From: Propionibacteriaceae bacterium
Lineage (GTDB): Bacteria > Actinomycetota > Actinomycetes > Propionibacteriales > Propionibacteriaceae
Assembly: GCA_905372155.1 (NCBI GenBank)
Contig: CAJPNZ010000042.1
Location: 1 to 24,383 of the forward strand
Length of the DNA: 24,383 nucleotides
Direction: 5' to 3'
Position numbers and translations under genes: made by a program. Positions 14,123 through 22,228 of the stretch are shown in pieces; the first letter of the stretch is position 1, and each line of letters opens with the position of its first letter. Under the pieces are notes generated by a model, which made no database searches, was not told where the DNA came from, and saw nothing but the letters and a program-made list of their open reading frames with translations.

Positions 14123-14421
14123 CCCTTTCACCATGTGGGATTCTGATTGCTATTTCAAGGATTTTTCTGATTGAACGGCGTCCCCGGGGTCTCAATTTCT
14201 GCGGCTCGGGGATCCCGGTTCCGTCCGCGAGGTCTCGTGCTGGTCGCGCAAACCGTGAGGGTACTGGGTGAACAGGTGGAGGAAACAGCATCCCGGCTCC
14301 CTGCCCTGGTGCCCCCCACCCGGACCGGGTGGAGTCTCAGCGGATGGGTGGCGCGGGCCGAGTTCGTCGACATCCATGCCCTCGGTGACATCGCGGTGCG
14401 CAGGGGCCGCGGTGATTTCCG
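14123..14421. other. Gap with no clear gene
   Basis: Frames exist on both strands but none has a ribosome site or a recognised family. A plus-strand frame with VAQTVRVLGEQVEETASRLP and VARAEFVDIHALGDIAV reads somewhat protein-like and could be a gene remnant. The first part is AT-rich (about 14130-14175) and may belong to the esterase A upstream region. Confidence 0.3.
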
Positions 14422-15456
14422 TCAGGACAGCCAGGCCGCCAGCGCCACCAGCAACGTCAAGGGCACCGTCACCAGGGCCAGGCCCAGCCCGTAGGCTTTG
14501 GGTGATCTCCGCACCACCGCCACGAACTCCCGCAACATGGCACTGAGCCAGTAGTACCACGCGGTACGCGCCCCCAACACCTGGATGCCCGTGCCCAGGT
14601 CGTGGGCCAACAACGCGGCACGCATCGCATGATAGTTGCTGGTGACCGCGATCCCTGTGGCCTCCGGCCCCAGTCGCGGCTCGGCCCGGATCAGATCCGT
14701 CGACATCTGGAAGTTCTCCCGGGTGGTCGTGGAGCGATCCTCCAACACCAGGGCGGCTTCCGGGACACCCTGCTCCAGCGCGTAGTCGGCCATCGCCCGG
14801 GCCTCACTGACGGGTTCATCAGGGCCCTGCCCACCGCTCATCACCAGCAGGGGACGCCGTCCAGCCTTGATCTCACCCCGCCACACCCCGAGGGCCCGGT
14901 CAATACGCCCGGCCAGCAGCGGGGTGACCTTCCCGGAAGGAACCCCGGCACCCAGCACCATGATGAAGTCCGGGTGGATTCTCCGGACGATACGCTGGTA
15001 GAACCAGGAGTACCCGACGAAACAGAAGAACATCAACGCCACCCAACCGGTGGTGAGCATGATGAACATCGGGACGGGAAAGGCCCGTCGTTCCCCGATG
15101 ATGATGACGGCGATGCAGACGGCCATTGCCGCAACGAGTCCGACGCCAGCGAGCAGGGACAACGAGTGGGCCAGGGAGAAACGTTCCCTGCGGAGCATGA
15201 CGAGACCGTTGAGGATGAGGAAAGCCGCCAAGCCGATGGCCAGCAGGGGCGACATGATCACCAGGACGCCCAGTCCCACCAGTGGGGCCGCGAAGCCGAG
15301 GACCGCCGGCACTTGGATGCTGAGCAGTAGGGTGGCGGCGATCCACCCGGCATTGGCCAGTCGCCGTGGTTCCTGGTGGATGCGCCGCCATGTCACCCAC
15401 CCCACAAACACCAAGACCACCAGCAGTATCAGTCCGATCAGAGTGTTCGAATCCAC
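14422..15456 (-). CDS. YdcF/ElyC/SanA-like membrane protein (DUF218)
   Basis: This encodes 344 residues. Five or so transmembrane helices fill residues 1-160, then a soluble DUF218 domain (about 165-310) and a final helix (about 322-342). The domain shows the family pattern: MVLGAGVPSGKVTPLLAGRI near its start, VMSGGQGPDEPVSEARAM, and the GVPEAALVLEDRSTTTRENF stretch with the conserved Glu and Asn. Relatives act in envelope maintenance, for example enterobacterial SanA and ElyC, but the reaction is not established. The GTG at 15456 gives the expected first helix right away; no strong ribosome site is visible, so the start is uncertain. Codon use matches the chromosome backbone. It sits between esterase copies and was probably there before them or inserted between duplicates. 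Confidence 0.85.
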   Translation of the reverse strand: MDSNTLIGLILLVVLVFVGWVTWRRIHQEPRRLANAGWIAATLLLSIQVPAVLGFAAPLVGLGVLVIMSPLLAIGLAAFLILNGLVMLRRERFSLAHSLSLLAGVGLVAAMAVCIAVIIIGERRAFPVPMFIMLTTGWVALMFFCFVGYSWFYQRIVRRIHPDFIMVLGAGVPSGKVTPLLAGRIDRALGVWRGEIKAGRRPLLVMSGGQGPDEPVSEARAMADYALEQGVPEAALVLEDRSTTTRENFQMSTDLIRAEPRLGPEATGIAVTSNYHAMRAALLAHDLGTGIQVLGARTAWYYWLSAMLREFVAVVRRSPKAYGLGLALVTVPLTLLVALAAWLS

Positions 15457-15524
15457 ACCGGCACGATAGCCGCACCCTCAGAATGAACGTGCCGCTGGTT
15501 TCCGGGCATCCCGGAGGGTGCGAG

Positions 15525-16301
15525 TCACCGGCTGGCGTTGCCGAAGACCTCCTCGATGAAGGGATCGACCAGTCCGTGGTAGGTTTCCGGGTCGTCCCGC
15601 CGTACGCAGTGGCCGACACCGTCGACCAACACCAGGCGCACGAGCGGGTTGGTCACCTCGGAGGGGTCCGGGGCCATGTCACCGTGGCGGGGTGCCAGGT
15701 ACAGCGCCGGCATCGTCAGCTGGTTGACCGCGCTGACGAGGTCGGCCTCGCCGAGATAGGTACCCTCGCGGATGAAGCGGCGGTCGACCTGCTCCTTGCA
15801 CCCCGCCCACCCCTCGATCTCGGCATCACTCCATGAGGTCTCGCGCCGCATCCGCTCCCGCTCGGCCGCGCCACCGTCGGCGGCGAACGCGTCCAGGAAC
15901 CGTTCTTGGCGCTCCACGAACCAGGGGGCCGGCCCCCAGTGCCCGGTGGGACGTGCGACGTCCTCCAGGACCAGTGCCCGAACCAGGTCGGGCCGGGCCA
16001 CGCCCACTCGCAGCGACATGAGCCCTCCCAGGCTGTGCGCCACGACGACCGGTGGCTCTGGAAGCGAGGAGATCACCCGCTCGAGGTCTTCTTGCAGGGT
16101 CTGCGGTGCCCGGGCCAGGGAGCCGTCGTCCCACCGCGGGGACATCCCGTGCCCCCGCAGGTCCACCGCGAGAACGTGATACCGGGAGGACCAGCCAGCC
16201 ACTGCGTCGGGCCAGGCGGCAGCCGATTCCGTCAGGCCGTGGACCAGAAGCAGGGTCGGAGCCGCGGGATTCCCCCACTCGTGCAGCGCAAGCGTCGTCA
16301 C
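15525..16301 (-). CDS. Alpha/beta hydrolase
   Basis: This encodes 258 residues from the GTG at 16301. The fold is clear: HG (21-22) for the oxyanion hole, a strand followed by VDLRGHGMS, the nucleophile elbow AHSLGG with Ser90, a helical lid (about 115-185) and a late His231 (GVGHC). The substrate is unknown; the family includes esterases, peptidases and haloperoxidase-like enzymes. The start is uncertain because no ATG lies near and GAG directly abuts the GTG. The frame continues without a stop into the upstream esterase remnant as far as 16817, so a hybrid protein from the ATG at 16691 (389 residues) is possible. It is probably cytoplasmic, as no signal peptide is seen in either version. 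Confidence 0.8.
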   Translation of the reverse strand: MTTLALHEWGNPAAPTLLLVHGLTESAAAWPDAVAGWSSRYHVLAVDLRGHGMSPRWDDGSLARAPQTLQEDLERVISSLPEPPVVVAHSLGGLMSLRVGVARPDLVRALVLEDVARPTGHWGPAPWFVERQERFLDAFAADGGAAERERMRRETSWSDAEIEGWAGCKEQVDRRFIREGTYLGEADLVSAVNQLTMPALYLAPRHGDMAPDPSEVTNPLVRLVLVDGVGHCVRRDDPETYHGLVDPFIEEVFGNASR

Positions 16302-16390
16302 CTCAGTGATTGTAGTACTGGGGTGCTCGAAGTCGTGGTAGAGGTGCTGTGACCAGGATTCTTGGTGCTCGATGGGGCTGCGCACCTCTG

Positions 16391-16780
16391 AGATGATTCC
16401 GATGGTTTGGAAATTGATGATGTCCCTGTTGTCGCCGGAAACCAAGAAGATGTGCTCATTGCGGTAGCTCTCGAGGTTTTCCGTGGGGTTGTCGGCGCTG
16501 ATGAGGTCTTGGCGCAAACGAGCTTTGGGCGCGCCATAGATGGTGTCATCATGGAACAGGTGGAGTACCGAGTATCGCTTTCCACTGTTGTGGTTTCCCG
16601 GCAGCAGAACGTTGACGCGTGGGTTTCTCGTCACGCTGGGATTGAACTTCCTGGCCATGGCCGAGGGAATTGCAAATTCGCAGGTCTCCATGCGGCTGTG
16701 GCGCCGATGATGGAAGCCACCGCGAGCCCTCCGGCTTCCTTGGAGACGGTGCGACGACGGATGGTGTGGTCCAGGGACAT
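16391..16780 (-). pseudogene. Deleted third copy of the Tat esterase
   Basis: The ATG at 16780 begins a Tat signal like that of esterase A (IRRRTVSKEAGGLAVASII). It then loses the cleavage region and shifts frame. In the new frame RMETCEF and NPRVNVLLPGNHNSGKRYSV match esterase A residues 52-100. A deletion of about 130 residues follows, removing the GFSMGG nucleophile; then DTIYG, RQDLISADNPTENLESYR and FLVSGDNRDIINFQTIGII match residues 238-289. Homology stops there and the frame runs into the alpha/beta hydrolase. It cannot be an active esterase. The copy is closer to esterase A than to B. Confidence 0.85.
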
Positions 16781-17025
16781 GATGTTTTCCAGTGATTGAA
16801 ATTTCGCCGCAACACATGAGCGTGTTGTGGCAGAGAATGTCGGGGCGGATCGGCGCTGGCGCGATCGTTCTGGTCGGGCGATCGTCGCCGTTTCCGGCGG
16901 CCTTTCCGGGGAATTCCGGTCCTGTTGGAGCTTCCCCGCAAACCTTGATTGGATGCGATCCTGTATGCAGATTTGTGGCGGTGATTTTGTCGCATCTTTC
17001 TCTGGAAACGTCGGTGAGCAGGCAC
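16781..17025. other. Gap between esterase remnant and hairpin
   Basis: No gene is seen. The stretch holds the promoter remnant TGCATACA (minus strand, 16969-16962) of the deleted esterase copy and a short inverted repeat CAACAC/GTGTTG (16810-16827). Confidence 0.35.
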
Positions 17026-17064
17026 GACCGGCTCCTCGACCGCCGCAGGGTCGAGGAGCCGGTC
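17026..17064 (-). terminator. Hairpin downstream of esterase B
   Basis: A perfect 15-bp stem (17026-17040 with 17050-17064, GACCGGCTCCTCGAC) has a 9-nt loop, 21 nt past the esterase B stop. No minus-strand T-tract follows; on the plus strand TGTTTC does. The loop region and inner stem resemble the hairpin at 11927-11968. Confidence 0.7.
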
Positions 17065-17085
17065 TGTTTCAGGGCCTGGTGCCGA

Positions 17086-18039
17086 TCAGCAGGGCCGCCA
17101 GAGGTGCCCGATGATTCCGTCGAGGTCCTGCCTCAGGCGTTCCTTGCGGATGTGGTGGCCACCGGAGTCCTCGCAGTGCTCGTGTTCGATTCCGTGCTTG
17201 TGCAGGGTTTCTCTGAACTCCCGGTGGGTGTGCACGATGCAGCGTTCGTGTGAGTTCCTGGAGTCGGTTCCGGTGAAGAGGAAGATCCTCTTGTCCTTGA
17301 ACTTCTCGACGCAGTCGACCGGGTTGTCGGCCTTGATCCGCACCTCGTCGGAGCCGTAGACGCAACCGCCTGCGAGATCTGCCGAGGAGGAGGAATTGGC
17401 CCACTGGACCACGGCTCGGCCGTAGTCTCCTCGCAGGTTGGCTGGGCCAGAGTGGCAGCTGACGGAGGCGAAGTAGCTGCTGTACTTGGCGGTGTACTTG
17501 AGGGCTCCGAAACCTCCCATGGAGAATCCGGAGACGGCGCGTCCCTCGCACTGCGCGATGGTGCGGAAGTTCGCGTCCACCCACGGGATGAGCTGCTCGA
17601 TGTGGAAGGTTTCCCACATCTGTGGTCCGGCGTTCGATTTCACCGGGTTGCAGTACCAGCCCGCGGCGCCGCCATCGGGCATGACGATGATGAGGTCATC
17701 CGCGATGGCCAGGTTGCGGATGTCGTCGTCCCTGTCGAACTTCGAGAAGTTCTCCGAAGGGCCGTGGAGCAGGTAGAGCACCGGGAAACGGCAGCCGTTG
17801 TCGTAGTTCTTGGGAAGGAGAATGTTGACCCGGGGGGTCCAGCTGATGCAGGAGGTGGAGAACCTGTAGTACTCCATCCGTCCCGAGGTCTGGTGCGCGA
17901 CGACTTCCAGGCCCGAGTTGGCGTGTGCGGGGCTGGCGGAGCCGCCCAGGATGGCGCCGGCGCCGAGGAAGGAGGCTGCGGCGATCCCGCCCGCTCCTTT
18001 GAACATGCCGCGACGAGTGATTGAATGATTGAGAGACAT
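17086..18039 (-). CDS. Tat-exported esterase B, cysteine-rich
   Basis: This encodes 317 residues, a paralogue of esterase A. The Tat signal is ITRRGMFKG with a probable cut after ASPAHA (residue 40). The triad looks complete: Ser173 in GFSMGGFG, Asp259 in GTDSRN and His295 in GGHH. Shared blocks include ETFHIEQLIPWVDANFRT and ALKYTAKYSSYFASVS. It carries ten cysteines against one in esterase A (64, 83, 130, 164, 195, 226, 243, 267, 289, 317), which suggests several disulfides in the exported enzyme. The ATG at 18039 has GGAG ahead with proper spacing. It stands as a single gene with its own hairpin. An outside-the-cell ester hydrolase or acyltransferase is the best description; the substrate is unknown. 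Confidence 0.85.
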   Translation of the reverse strand: MSLNHSITRRGMFKGAGGIAAASFLGAGAILGGSASPAHANSGLEVVAHQTSGRMEYYRFSTSCISWTPRVNILLPKNYDNGCRFPVLYLLHGPSENFSKFDRDDDIRNLAIADDLIIVMPDGGAAGWYCNPVKSNAGPQMWETFHIEQLIPWVDANFRTIAQCEGRAVSGFSMGGFGALKYTAKYSSYFASVSCHSGPANLRGDYGRAVVQWANSSSSADLAGGCVYGSDEVRIKADNPVDCVEKFKDKRIFLFTGTDSRNSHERCIVHTHREFRETLHKHGIEHEHCEDSGGHHIRKERLRQDLDGIIGHLWRPC

Positions 18040-18423
18040 CAAAGCTCCTACTTGGTTTTTGCGTCCCTGCAGGTATGGTGGGGGTGTTGTTTTTGAAAAT
18101 TGTTGTTTTGATGTTGAGCGCTCGATCGGGTGCGTAGCGGGTCCACGCTGCGCGCCCGGTTGATGCGGCCAGTCATCCCCCAGCTGGTTTGTACGGGGAG
18201 ACTGGTCCTTTGAAGCTTCAGGAGCACCCTAACTTCGCTCCACGGCCCTCTGCACGAGACACGCAGAAATGTGTAACTTTCGGGTATCAACTATGGCCAT
18301 TGGTTAAGGTTTCGGCGTTGATTCCGGAGGTGTGATCGGGGTGCAGGCCCCGGCGTGCGGGGGCGTTTTGCCTAGTCAGGCTGGCCTTCCTGACGCTCGG
18401 ATGGGTTTTCTCGGGGGCGGACA
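18040..18423. other. Divergent upstream region of esterase B and dps
   Basis: No gene is seen. The part next to esterase B is AT-rich (about 18090-18118). GTCAGG/CCTGAC (18376-18381 with 18389-18394) forms an inverted repeat upstream of dps. It only loosely resembles an iron box. Confidence 0.4.
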
Positions 18424-18429
18424 TAAAAT
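18424..18429 (+). promoter_or_regulatory. Probable -10 box of dps
   Basis: TAAAAT ends 7 nt before the dps ATG and no Shine-Dalgarno is present, so a leaderless transcript is likely. No clear -35 is seen at the usual distance. Confidence 0.45.
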
Positions 18430-18436
18430 TGAAACC

Positions 18437-18934
18437 ATGAGTACCGAGACTGTTAACACCCCGCATGTGACCCTGTCCTTCACCGCCTCCGCCGCGTTGC
18501 GTGACAGCTTCCAGCGCGTCCTGGTGGACCTCATCGCCCTTGAACTGGTCGGCAAGCAGGCCCACTGGAACATCGTCGGCCCGAACTTCCGCGACCTCCA
18601 CCTGAACCTCGACGAGGTCGTGGGCATCGCCCGCACGGGCTCCGACGACGTCGCCGAGCGGATGCGCGCCGTCAACGCCACCCCCGACGGTCGTCCCGCG
18701 ACCGTCGCCGCCTCCGCCACCGTTCCCGTCGCCCCCGAGGGTGAGGTTCTCACCACCGACGCCGTCGCCTACATCGTCTCCGCGATCGAGGCCGTCGTCG
18801 CCACCCTGCGCGAGGTGCACGACACCGTCGACGACGAGGACCCCTCCTCCTCCGGCATCATCGAGGACCTCACCGTCCAGCTCGAGCAGCAGGCGTGGTT
18901 CCTCTCCTCGGAGATCCGCAAGCCCGTCCGCTGA
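18437..18934 (+). CDS. dps: Dps-family ferritin-like DNA protection protein
   Basis: This encodes 165 residues, the normal length. Dps forms a 12-subunit shell that oxidises and stores iron using peroxide, protecting DNA. The ferroxidase ligands are present with the spacing known from Dps: His43 and His55 (AHWNIVGPNFRDLH), then Asp70 and Glu74. Helices of the four-helix bundle cover most of the length, and the C-terminus is short. The N-terminal tail is not lysine-rich, so DNA binding by that route is not obvious. The ATG at 18437 was chosen from the family N-terminus. It is followed by a clean terminator and then by an iron uptake operon, which fits joint iron and oxidative-stress physiology. 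Confidence 0.93.
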   Translation: MSTETVNTPHVTLSFTASAALRDSFQRVLVDLIALELVGKQAHWNIVGPNFRDLHLNLDEVVGIARTGSDDVAERMRAVNATPDGRPATVAASATVPVAPEGEVLTTDAVAYIVSAIEAVVATLREVHDTVDDEDPSSSGIIEDLTVQLEQQAWFLSSEIRKPVR

Positions 18935-18951
18935 GCCCGGCCAGGCTCTCC

Positions 18952-18987
18952 GCGACCCCCGGCACGTCCGGGGGTCGCTTTCTGTTT
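18952..18987 (+). terminator. Intrinsic terminator of dps
   Basis: A perfect 11-bp GC stem (18952-18962 with 18968-18978, GCGACCCCCGG) has a CACGT loop and is followed by TTTCTGTTT. It is a textbook Rho-independent terminator 17 nt after the dps stop. Confidence 0.9.
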
Positions 18988-19039
18988 CCCCGCGGCGTCG
19001 TCCTTTTTGTCCACGCACACCCGCACTCTGGCGCATAGC

Positions 19040-19058
19040 TTAGGTTTGCCTTACCATT
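19040..19058 (+). promoter_or_regulatory. DtxR/IdeR-type iron box
   Basis: TTAGGTTTGCCTTACCATT closely follows the actinobacterial iron-repressor consensus (TTAGGTTAGGCTAACCTAA) and lies about 33 nt before the start of the siderophore uptake operon. Repression by the Fe2+-bound regulator is expected when iron is plentiful. Confidence 0.75.
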
Positions 19059-19090
19059 GCTGAGCCAATCCCGAGATGAACGGAGCCCAC

Positions 19091-20137
19091 GTGCTTTCCA
19101 GAAGGACCTTCGTCGCGATGCTCACCGCGACCGCAACCGTTGGCATCGCCGCCTGCTCCAGCAATTCGACGCCCCAAGGCACCCCCCCGGCCTCAGGAAA
19201 CGGTGGTTCCTCCCCCGCCACCGGAGACGCCTTCCCCATCACCATCAAGCACGCCCTCGGTGAAGCCGTCATCGAGAAGAAACCTGAACGCATCGCAACA
19301 CTCGGGTGGGCCAACCACGAGGTGCCGCTTGCCCTCGGCGTGGTGCCCGTCGGCATGAGCAAGGCCAACTGGGGTGACGAGGACGGCGACGGCCTGCTGC
19401 CTTGGGTCAAGGAGAAACTCGACGCCCTGGGCGGCCAGACCCCCGTCCTGTTCGACGACACAGACGGCGTCCCCTTCGAGGCCGTCTCCAACACCAAACC
19501 CGACGTGATTCTCGCCTCCTACTCCGGCATCACCGCGGAGGACTACGCGACCCTCAGCCAGGTCGCGCCCGTCGTCGCCTACCCCGAGGCAGCGTGGATC
19601 ACCACCATGGACCAGATGATCGAACTGAACTCCCAGGCCATGGGCATGGCCGCCCAAGGCAAGGCGCTGATCGCGGACCTGGACAAGCGGGTCGCCGCGG
19701 CCATGGAGCAGCACGCCGGTCTAAAGGGCAAGAAGGTGCTGTTCTCCTTCCTCAACGCCAGTGATCTGTCCAAGGTCGGCTTCTACACCACCCACGACCC
19801 GCGGGCCGGGTTCCTCGTCAAGGCCGGGCTGGGAACCCCGGAGATCGTCGAGAAGGAATCCGCGGCTTCCAAGGCGTTCTGGAAGGACATGTCCTCGGAG
19901 AAACCGGAGCTGTTCAACGACGTCGACATCCTCCTGACCTACGGGCCCGCGGACCCGACACCGCTGAAGGAGGCCATCAAGGCCGACGCGCTGCTCTCCC
20001 GCATCCCTGCGATCGCCAAGGACCGCGTGGTCTTCCTCGGGCAGGATGCCCTCTCGGCCTCCGCGAACCCGTCGCCGCTGTCCATTCCGTGGGGCATAGA
20101 GAAATACGTCGCGAAACTGGCCGAAGGTCTCGAGTGA
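19091..20137 (+). CDS. Iron-siderophore ABC transporter, substrate-binding lipoprotein
   Basis: This 348-residue lipoprotein captures a ferric siderophore at the cell surface and delivers it to the permeases encoded next. The signal peptide has SRRTF and a lipobox ending at Cys22 (VGIAAC), so it is lipid-anchored and possibly Tat-exported. A Ser/Gly/Pro-rich linker follows, then the two-lobed periplasmic-binding fold (PERIATLGWANHEVPLALG, KPDVILASYSGITAEDY). The GTG at 19091 was chosen because GGAG lies 5 nt ahead and the signal then has normal length; the ATG at 19076 is an alternative. The stop overlaps the next start (GTGA). An iron box precedes the gene. Confidence 0.9.
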   Translation: MLSRRTFVAMLTATATVGIAACSSNSTPQGTPPASGNGGSSPATGDAFPITIKHALGEAVIEKKPERIATLGWANHEVPLALGVVPVGMSKANWGDEDGDGLLPWVKEKLDALGGQTPVLFDDTDGVPFEAVSNTKPDVILASYSGITAEDYATLSQVAPVVAYPEAAWITTMDQMIELNSQAMGMAAQGKALIADLDKRVAAAMEQHAGLKGKKVLFSFLNASDLSKVGFYTTHDPRAGFLVKAGLGTPEIVEKESAASKAFWKDMSSEKPELFNDVDILLTYGPADPTPLKEAIKADALLSRIPAIAKDRVVFLGQDALSASANPSPLSIPWGIEKYVAKLAEGLE

Positions 20138-21177
20138 CCGCTGACGGGGTTCTGACCCGGCCGGATGTCGAAGTCATCAAACGCTCGGCCGGACGCCGTC
20201 TGCTGTGGCTGGCGGTCCTGGTGGTGGTCCTGCTGGTGATCGTGGTGGCCTCTGTGATCTTCGGGGTGCGGGCCGTGTCCCTGGACGATGCCTTGGCCGC
20301 GCTGTCCGGTGGAACCGCGACGGCCGAACAGGCCGCCGCGGCCGGTCGCCTGCCCCGCACGGTGCTGGGGCTGCTGGCCGGGATGTCCCTGGCAATCGCG
20401 GGTGGCGCCATGCAGGCCGTCACCCGTAACCCGCTGGCTGATCCCGGCATCTTCGGGGTGCTGTCGGGGGCCTCCCTCGCGGTGGTGATCGGTCTGGCCT
20501 TCCTCGACCTATCCCACCCCTACGCGCAGCTGTTGATCGCGGTGCTCGGGGCCGGTGTGGCGGCTGGGTTCGTCTACGGCGTCGGGTCGCTGGGACGCGG
20601 CGGCGCGACCCCGCTGAAACTGGCCCTGGCCGGTGCCGCGACATCCGCGGCGTGCTCGTCGCTGGTCTCGGCGATCCTGCTGCCCCGGGTGCGGGTGATG
20701 GACTCGTTCCGGTTCTGGCAGATCGGTGGGATCGGCGGCGCCACCTGGGACCGGGTGGGACTGGTGGCCCCGTTCCTGATGGCCGGCGCCCTGATCTGCC
20801 TGTTCTCGGCGCGCGGCATGAACTCCTTGGCGCTCGGCGACGACGTCGCCACCGGACTGGGTGAGAACGTGATGCGCACCCGGCTGGTCGCGTCCATCGG
20901 CGCGGTGATCCTGTGCGGGGTGACGACGGCGGTGTGCGGGCCGATCGCGTTCGTCGGGTTGATCGTGCCGCACCTCTGCCGGCTCCTCGTCGGCACCGAC
21001 CACCGCTGGATGCTGCCCTTCGCGGGCCTGGCGGGTGCGTGTCTGCTGCTCGCCGCCGACACCCTGGGGCGGGTCGTCACCCCCAACTCCGAGATCGACG
21101 TCGGCATCATCACCCCGTTCCTCGGGGCCCCGTTCTTCATCTGGATAGTCCGACGCCAGAAGGTGCGTGAACTATGA
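20134..21177 (+). CDS. FecCD-family siderophore permease 1
   Basis: This encodes 347 residues, the usual size for FecCD/BtuC-type permeases with about ten transmembrane helices. Family blocks are clear: LPRTVLGLLAGMSLAIAGGA with QAVTRNPLADPGIFGVLSG, and near the end VCGPIAFVGLIVPHLCRLLV with the ATPase-coupling helix. The GTG at 20134 overlaps the lipoprotein stop by 4 nt, and its own stop overlaps the next ATG, so the operon is tightly coupled. It forms half of the heterodimeric channel with the next protein. Confidence 0.93.
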   Translation: MTADGVLTRPDVEVIKRSAGRRLLWLAVLVVVLLVIVVASVIFGVRAVSLDDALAALSGGTATAEQAAAAGRLPRTVLGLLAGMSLAIAGGAMQAVTRNPLADPGIFGVLSGASLAVVIGLAFLDLSHPYAQLLIAVLGAGVAAGFVYGVGSLGRGGATPLKLALAGAATSAACSSLVSAILLPRVRVMDSFRFWQIGGIGGATWDRVGLVAPFLMAGALICLFSARGMNSLALGDDVATGLGENVMRTRLVASIGAVILCGVTTAVCGPIAFVGLIVPHLCRLLVGTDHRWMLPFAGLAGACLLLAADTLGRVVTPNSEIDVGIITPFLGAPFFIWIVRRQKVREL

Positions 21178-22214
21178 GCGCTGCTGCCATCCCCGACGTC
21201 AAGGCTCTGCGCGTCGCGCGCTCCCGCCGCATCCGGGCCCAGGCCCTGGTAGTCCTCGTGCTGGCGTTCTTGGTAGTGGGTTTGTGGGCCGCGTCGCTGA
21301 TGTTCGGTGAGAGCTTCTACGGACCCTCCGAGGTGTGGAGGGTCATTGCGGGTGAGCGGGTGCCTGGCGCCAGTTTCACCGTCGGTACGCTGCGGCTGCC
21401 GCGCGCCACCCTCGCCGTGCTGGCCGGACTGGCCTTCGGGTCTGCTGGCGTGACCTTCCAGACCCTGCTGCGCAACCAGCTGGCCTCCCCTGATGTCATC
21501 GGCATCTCCGCGGGGGCCAGTGCCGCCGGGGTGATCGGCATCGTGATCCTGGGGTTGAACGAGACCACCGTCTCCCTGCTCGCCCTTGCCGCCGCGATCG
21601 GTACCGCCGTGGCAATCTACGCCCTCAGCTACAAGGGCGGTTTCGCGGGAACCCGGCTGATCCTGATCGGCATCGGTGTTTCGTCGATGCTGGGGGCGGT
21701 GGTCACCTACACTCTCGCGCAGGCATCCGCGTGGGACCTGCAGGTCGCGACCCGCTGGCTGACCGGATCGCTCAACAGCGCGGGGTGGCCGAGGGTGGCG
21801 CCGCTCGCCGCCACCTGCGCGGTGATCCTGCCGTCGATGTGGGTGAACTCCAGCAAGCTGGCAACGATGCGTTTCGGCGACGACACCGCCTCCGGGTTGG
21901 GCGTGAAGGTGTTCTCCGTGCGGGTCTGGACCATCGTCGCGGCCGTCACCCTCGTGGCCGTCGCGACCTCCTCCTGCGGGCCGATCGCGTTCGTCGCGTT
22001 CATGTCCGGGCCGATAGCGGCGCGGATCAGCCGCTCCGCCTCCTCCCTGGTGCTGCCCGCCTCCCTGGTCGGCGCGATCCTGGTGCTGGCCTCCGACCTG
22101 ATCGGTCAGTTCGCCTTCGGCGCCCGCTATCCCGTCGGCATCATCACTGGTGCTCTCGGCGCCCCGTTCCTCGTCTACCTCCTCATCCGCTCCAACCGGC
22201 AGCGCCGGAACTGA
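21174..22214 (+). CDS. FecCD-family siderophore permease 2
   Basis: This encodes 346 residues, the second half of the permease channel. The same family blocks occur: LRLPRATLAVLAGLAFGSAG, QLASPDVIGISAGASAAGV, and SSCGPIAFVAFMSGPIAARI. It starts with a longer basic cytoplasmic segment (about 25 residues) before helix 1. The ATG overlaps the previous stop by 4 nt (ATGA). The ATPase gene starts 14 nt after its stop. Confidence 0.93.
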   Translation: MSAAAIPDVKALRVARSRRIRAQALVVLVLAFLVVGLWAASLMFGESFYGPSEVWRVIAGERVPGASFTVGTLRLPRATLAVLAGLAFGSAGVTFQTLLRNQLASPDVIGISAGASAAGVIGIVILGLNETTVSLLALAAAIGTAVAIYALSYKGGFAGTRLILIGIGVSSMLGAVVTYTLAQASAWDLQVATRWLTGSLNSAGWPRVAPLAATCAVILPSMWVNSSKLATMRFGDDTASGLGVKVFSVRVWTIVAAVTLVAVATSSCGPIAFVAFMSGPIAARISRSASSLVLPASLVGAILVLASDLIGQFAFGARYPVGIITGALGAPFLVYLLIRSNRQRRN

Positions 22215-22228
22215 CCCCCGGAGACCCA

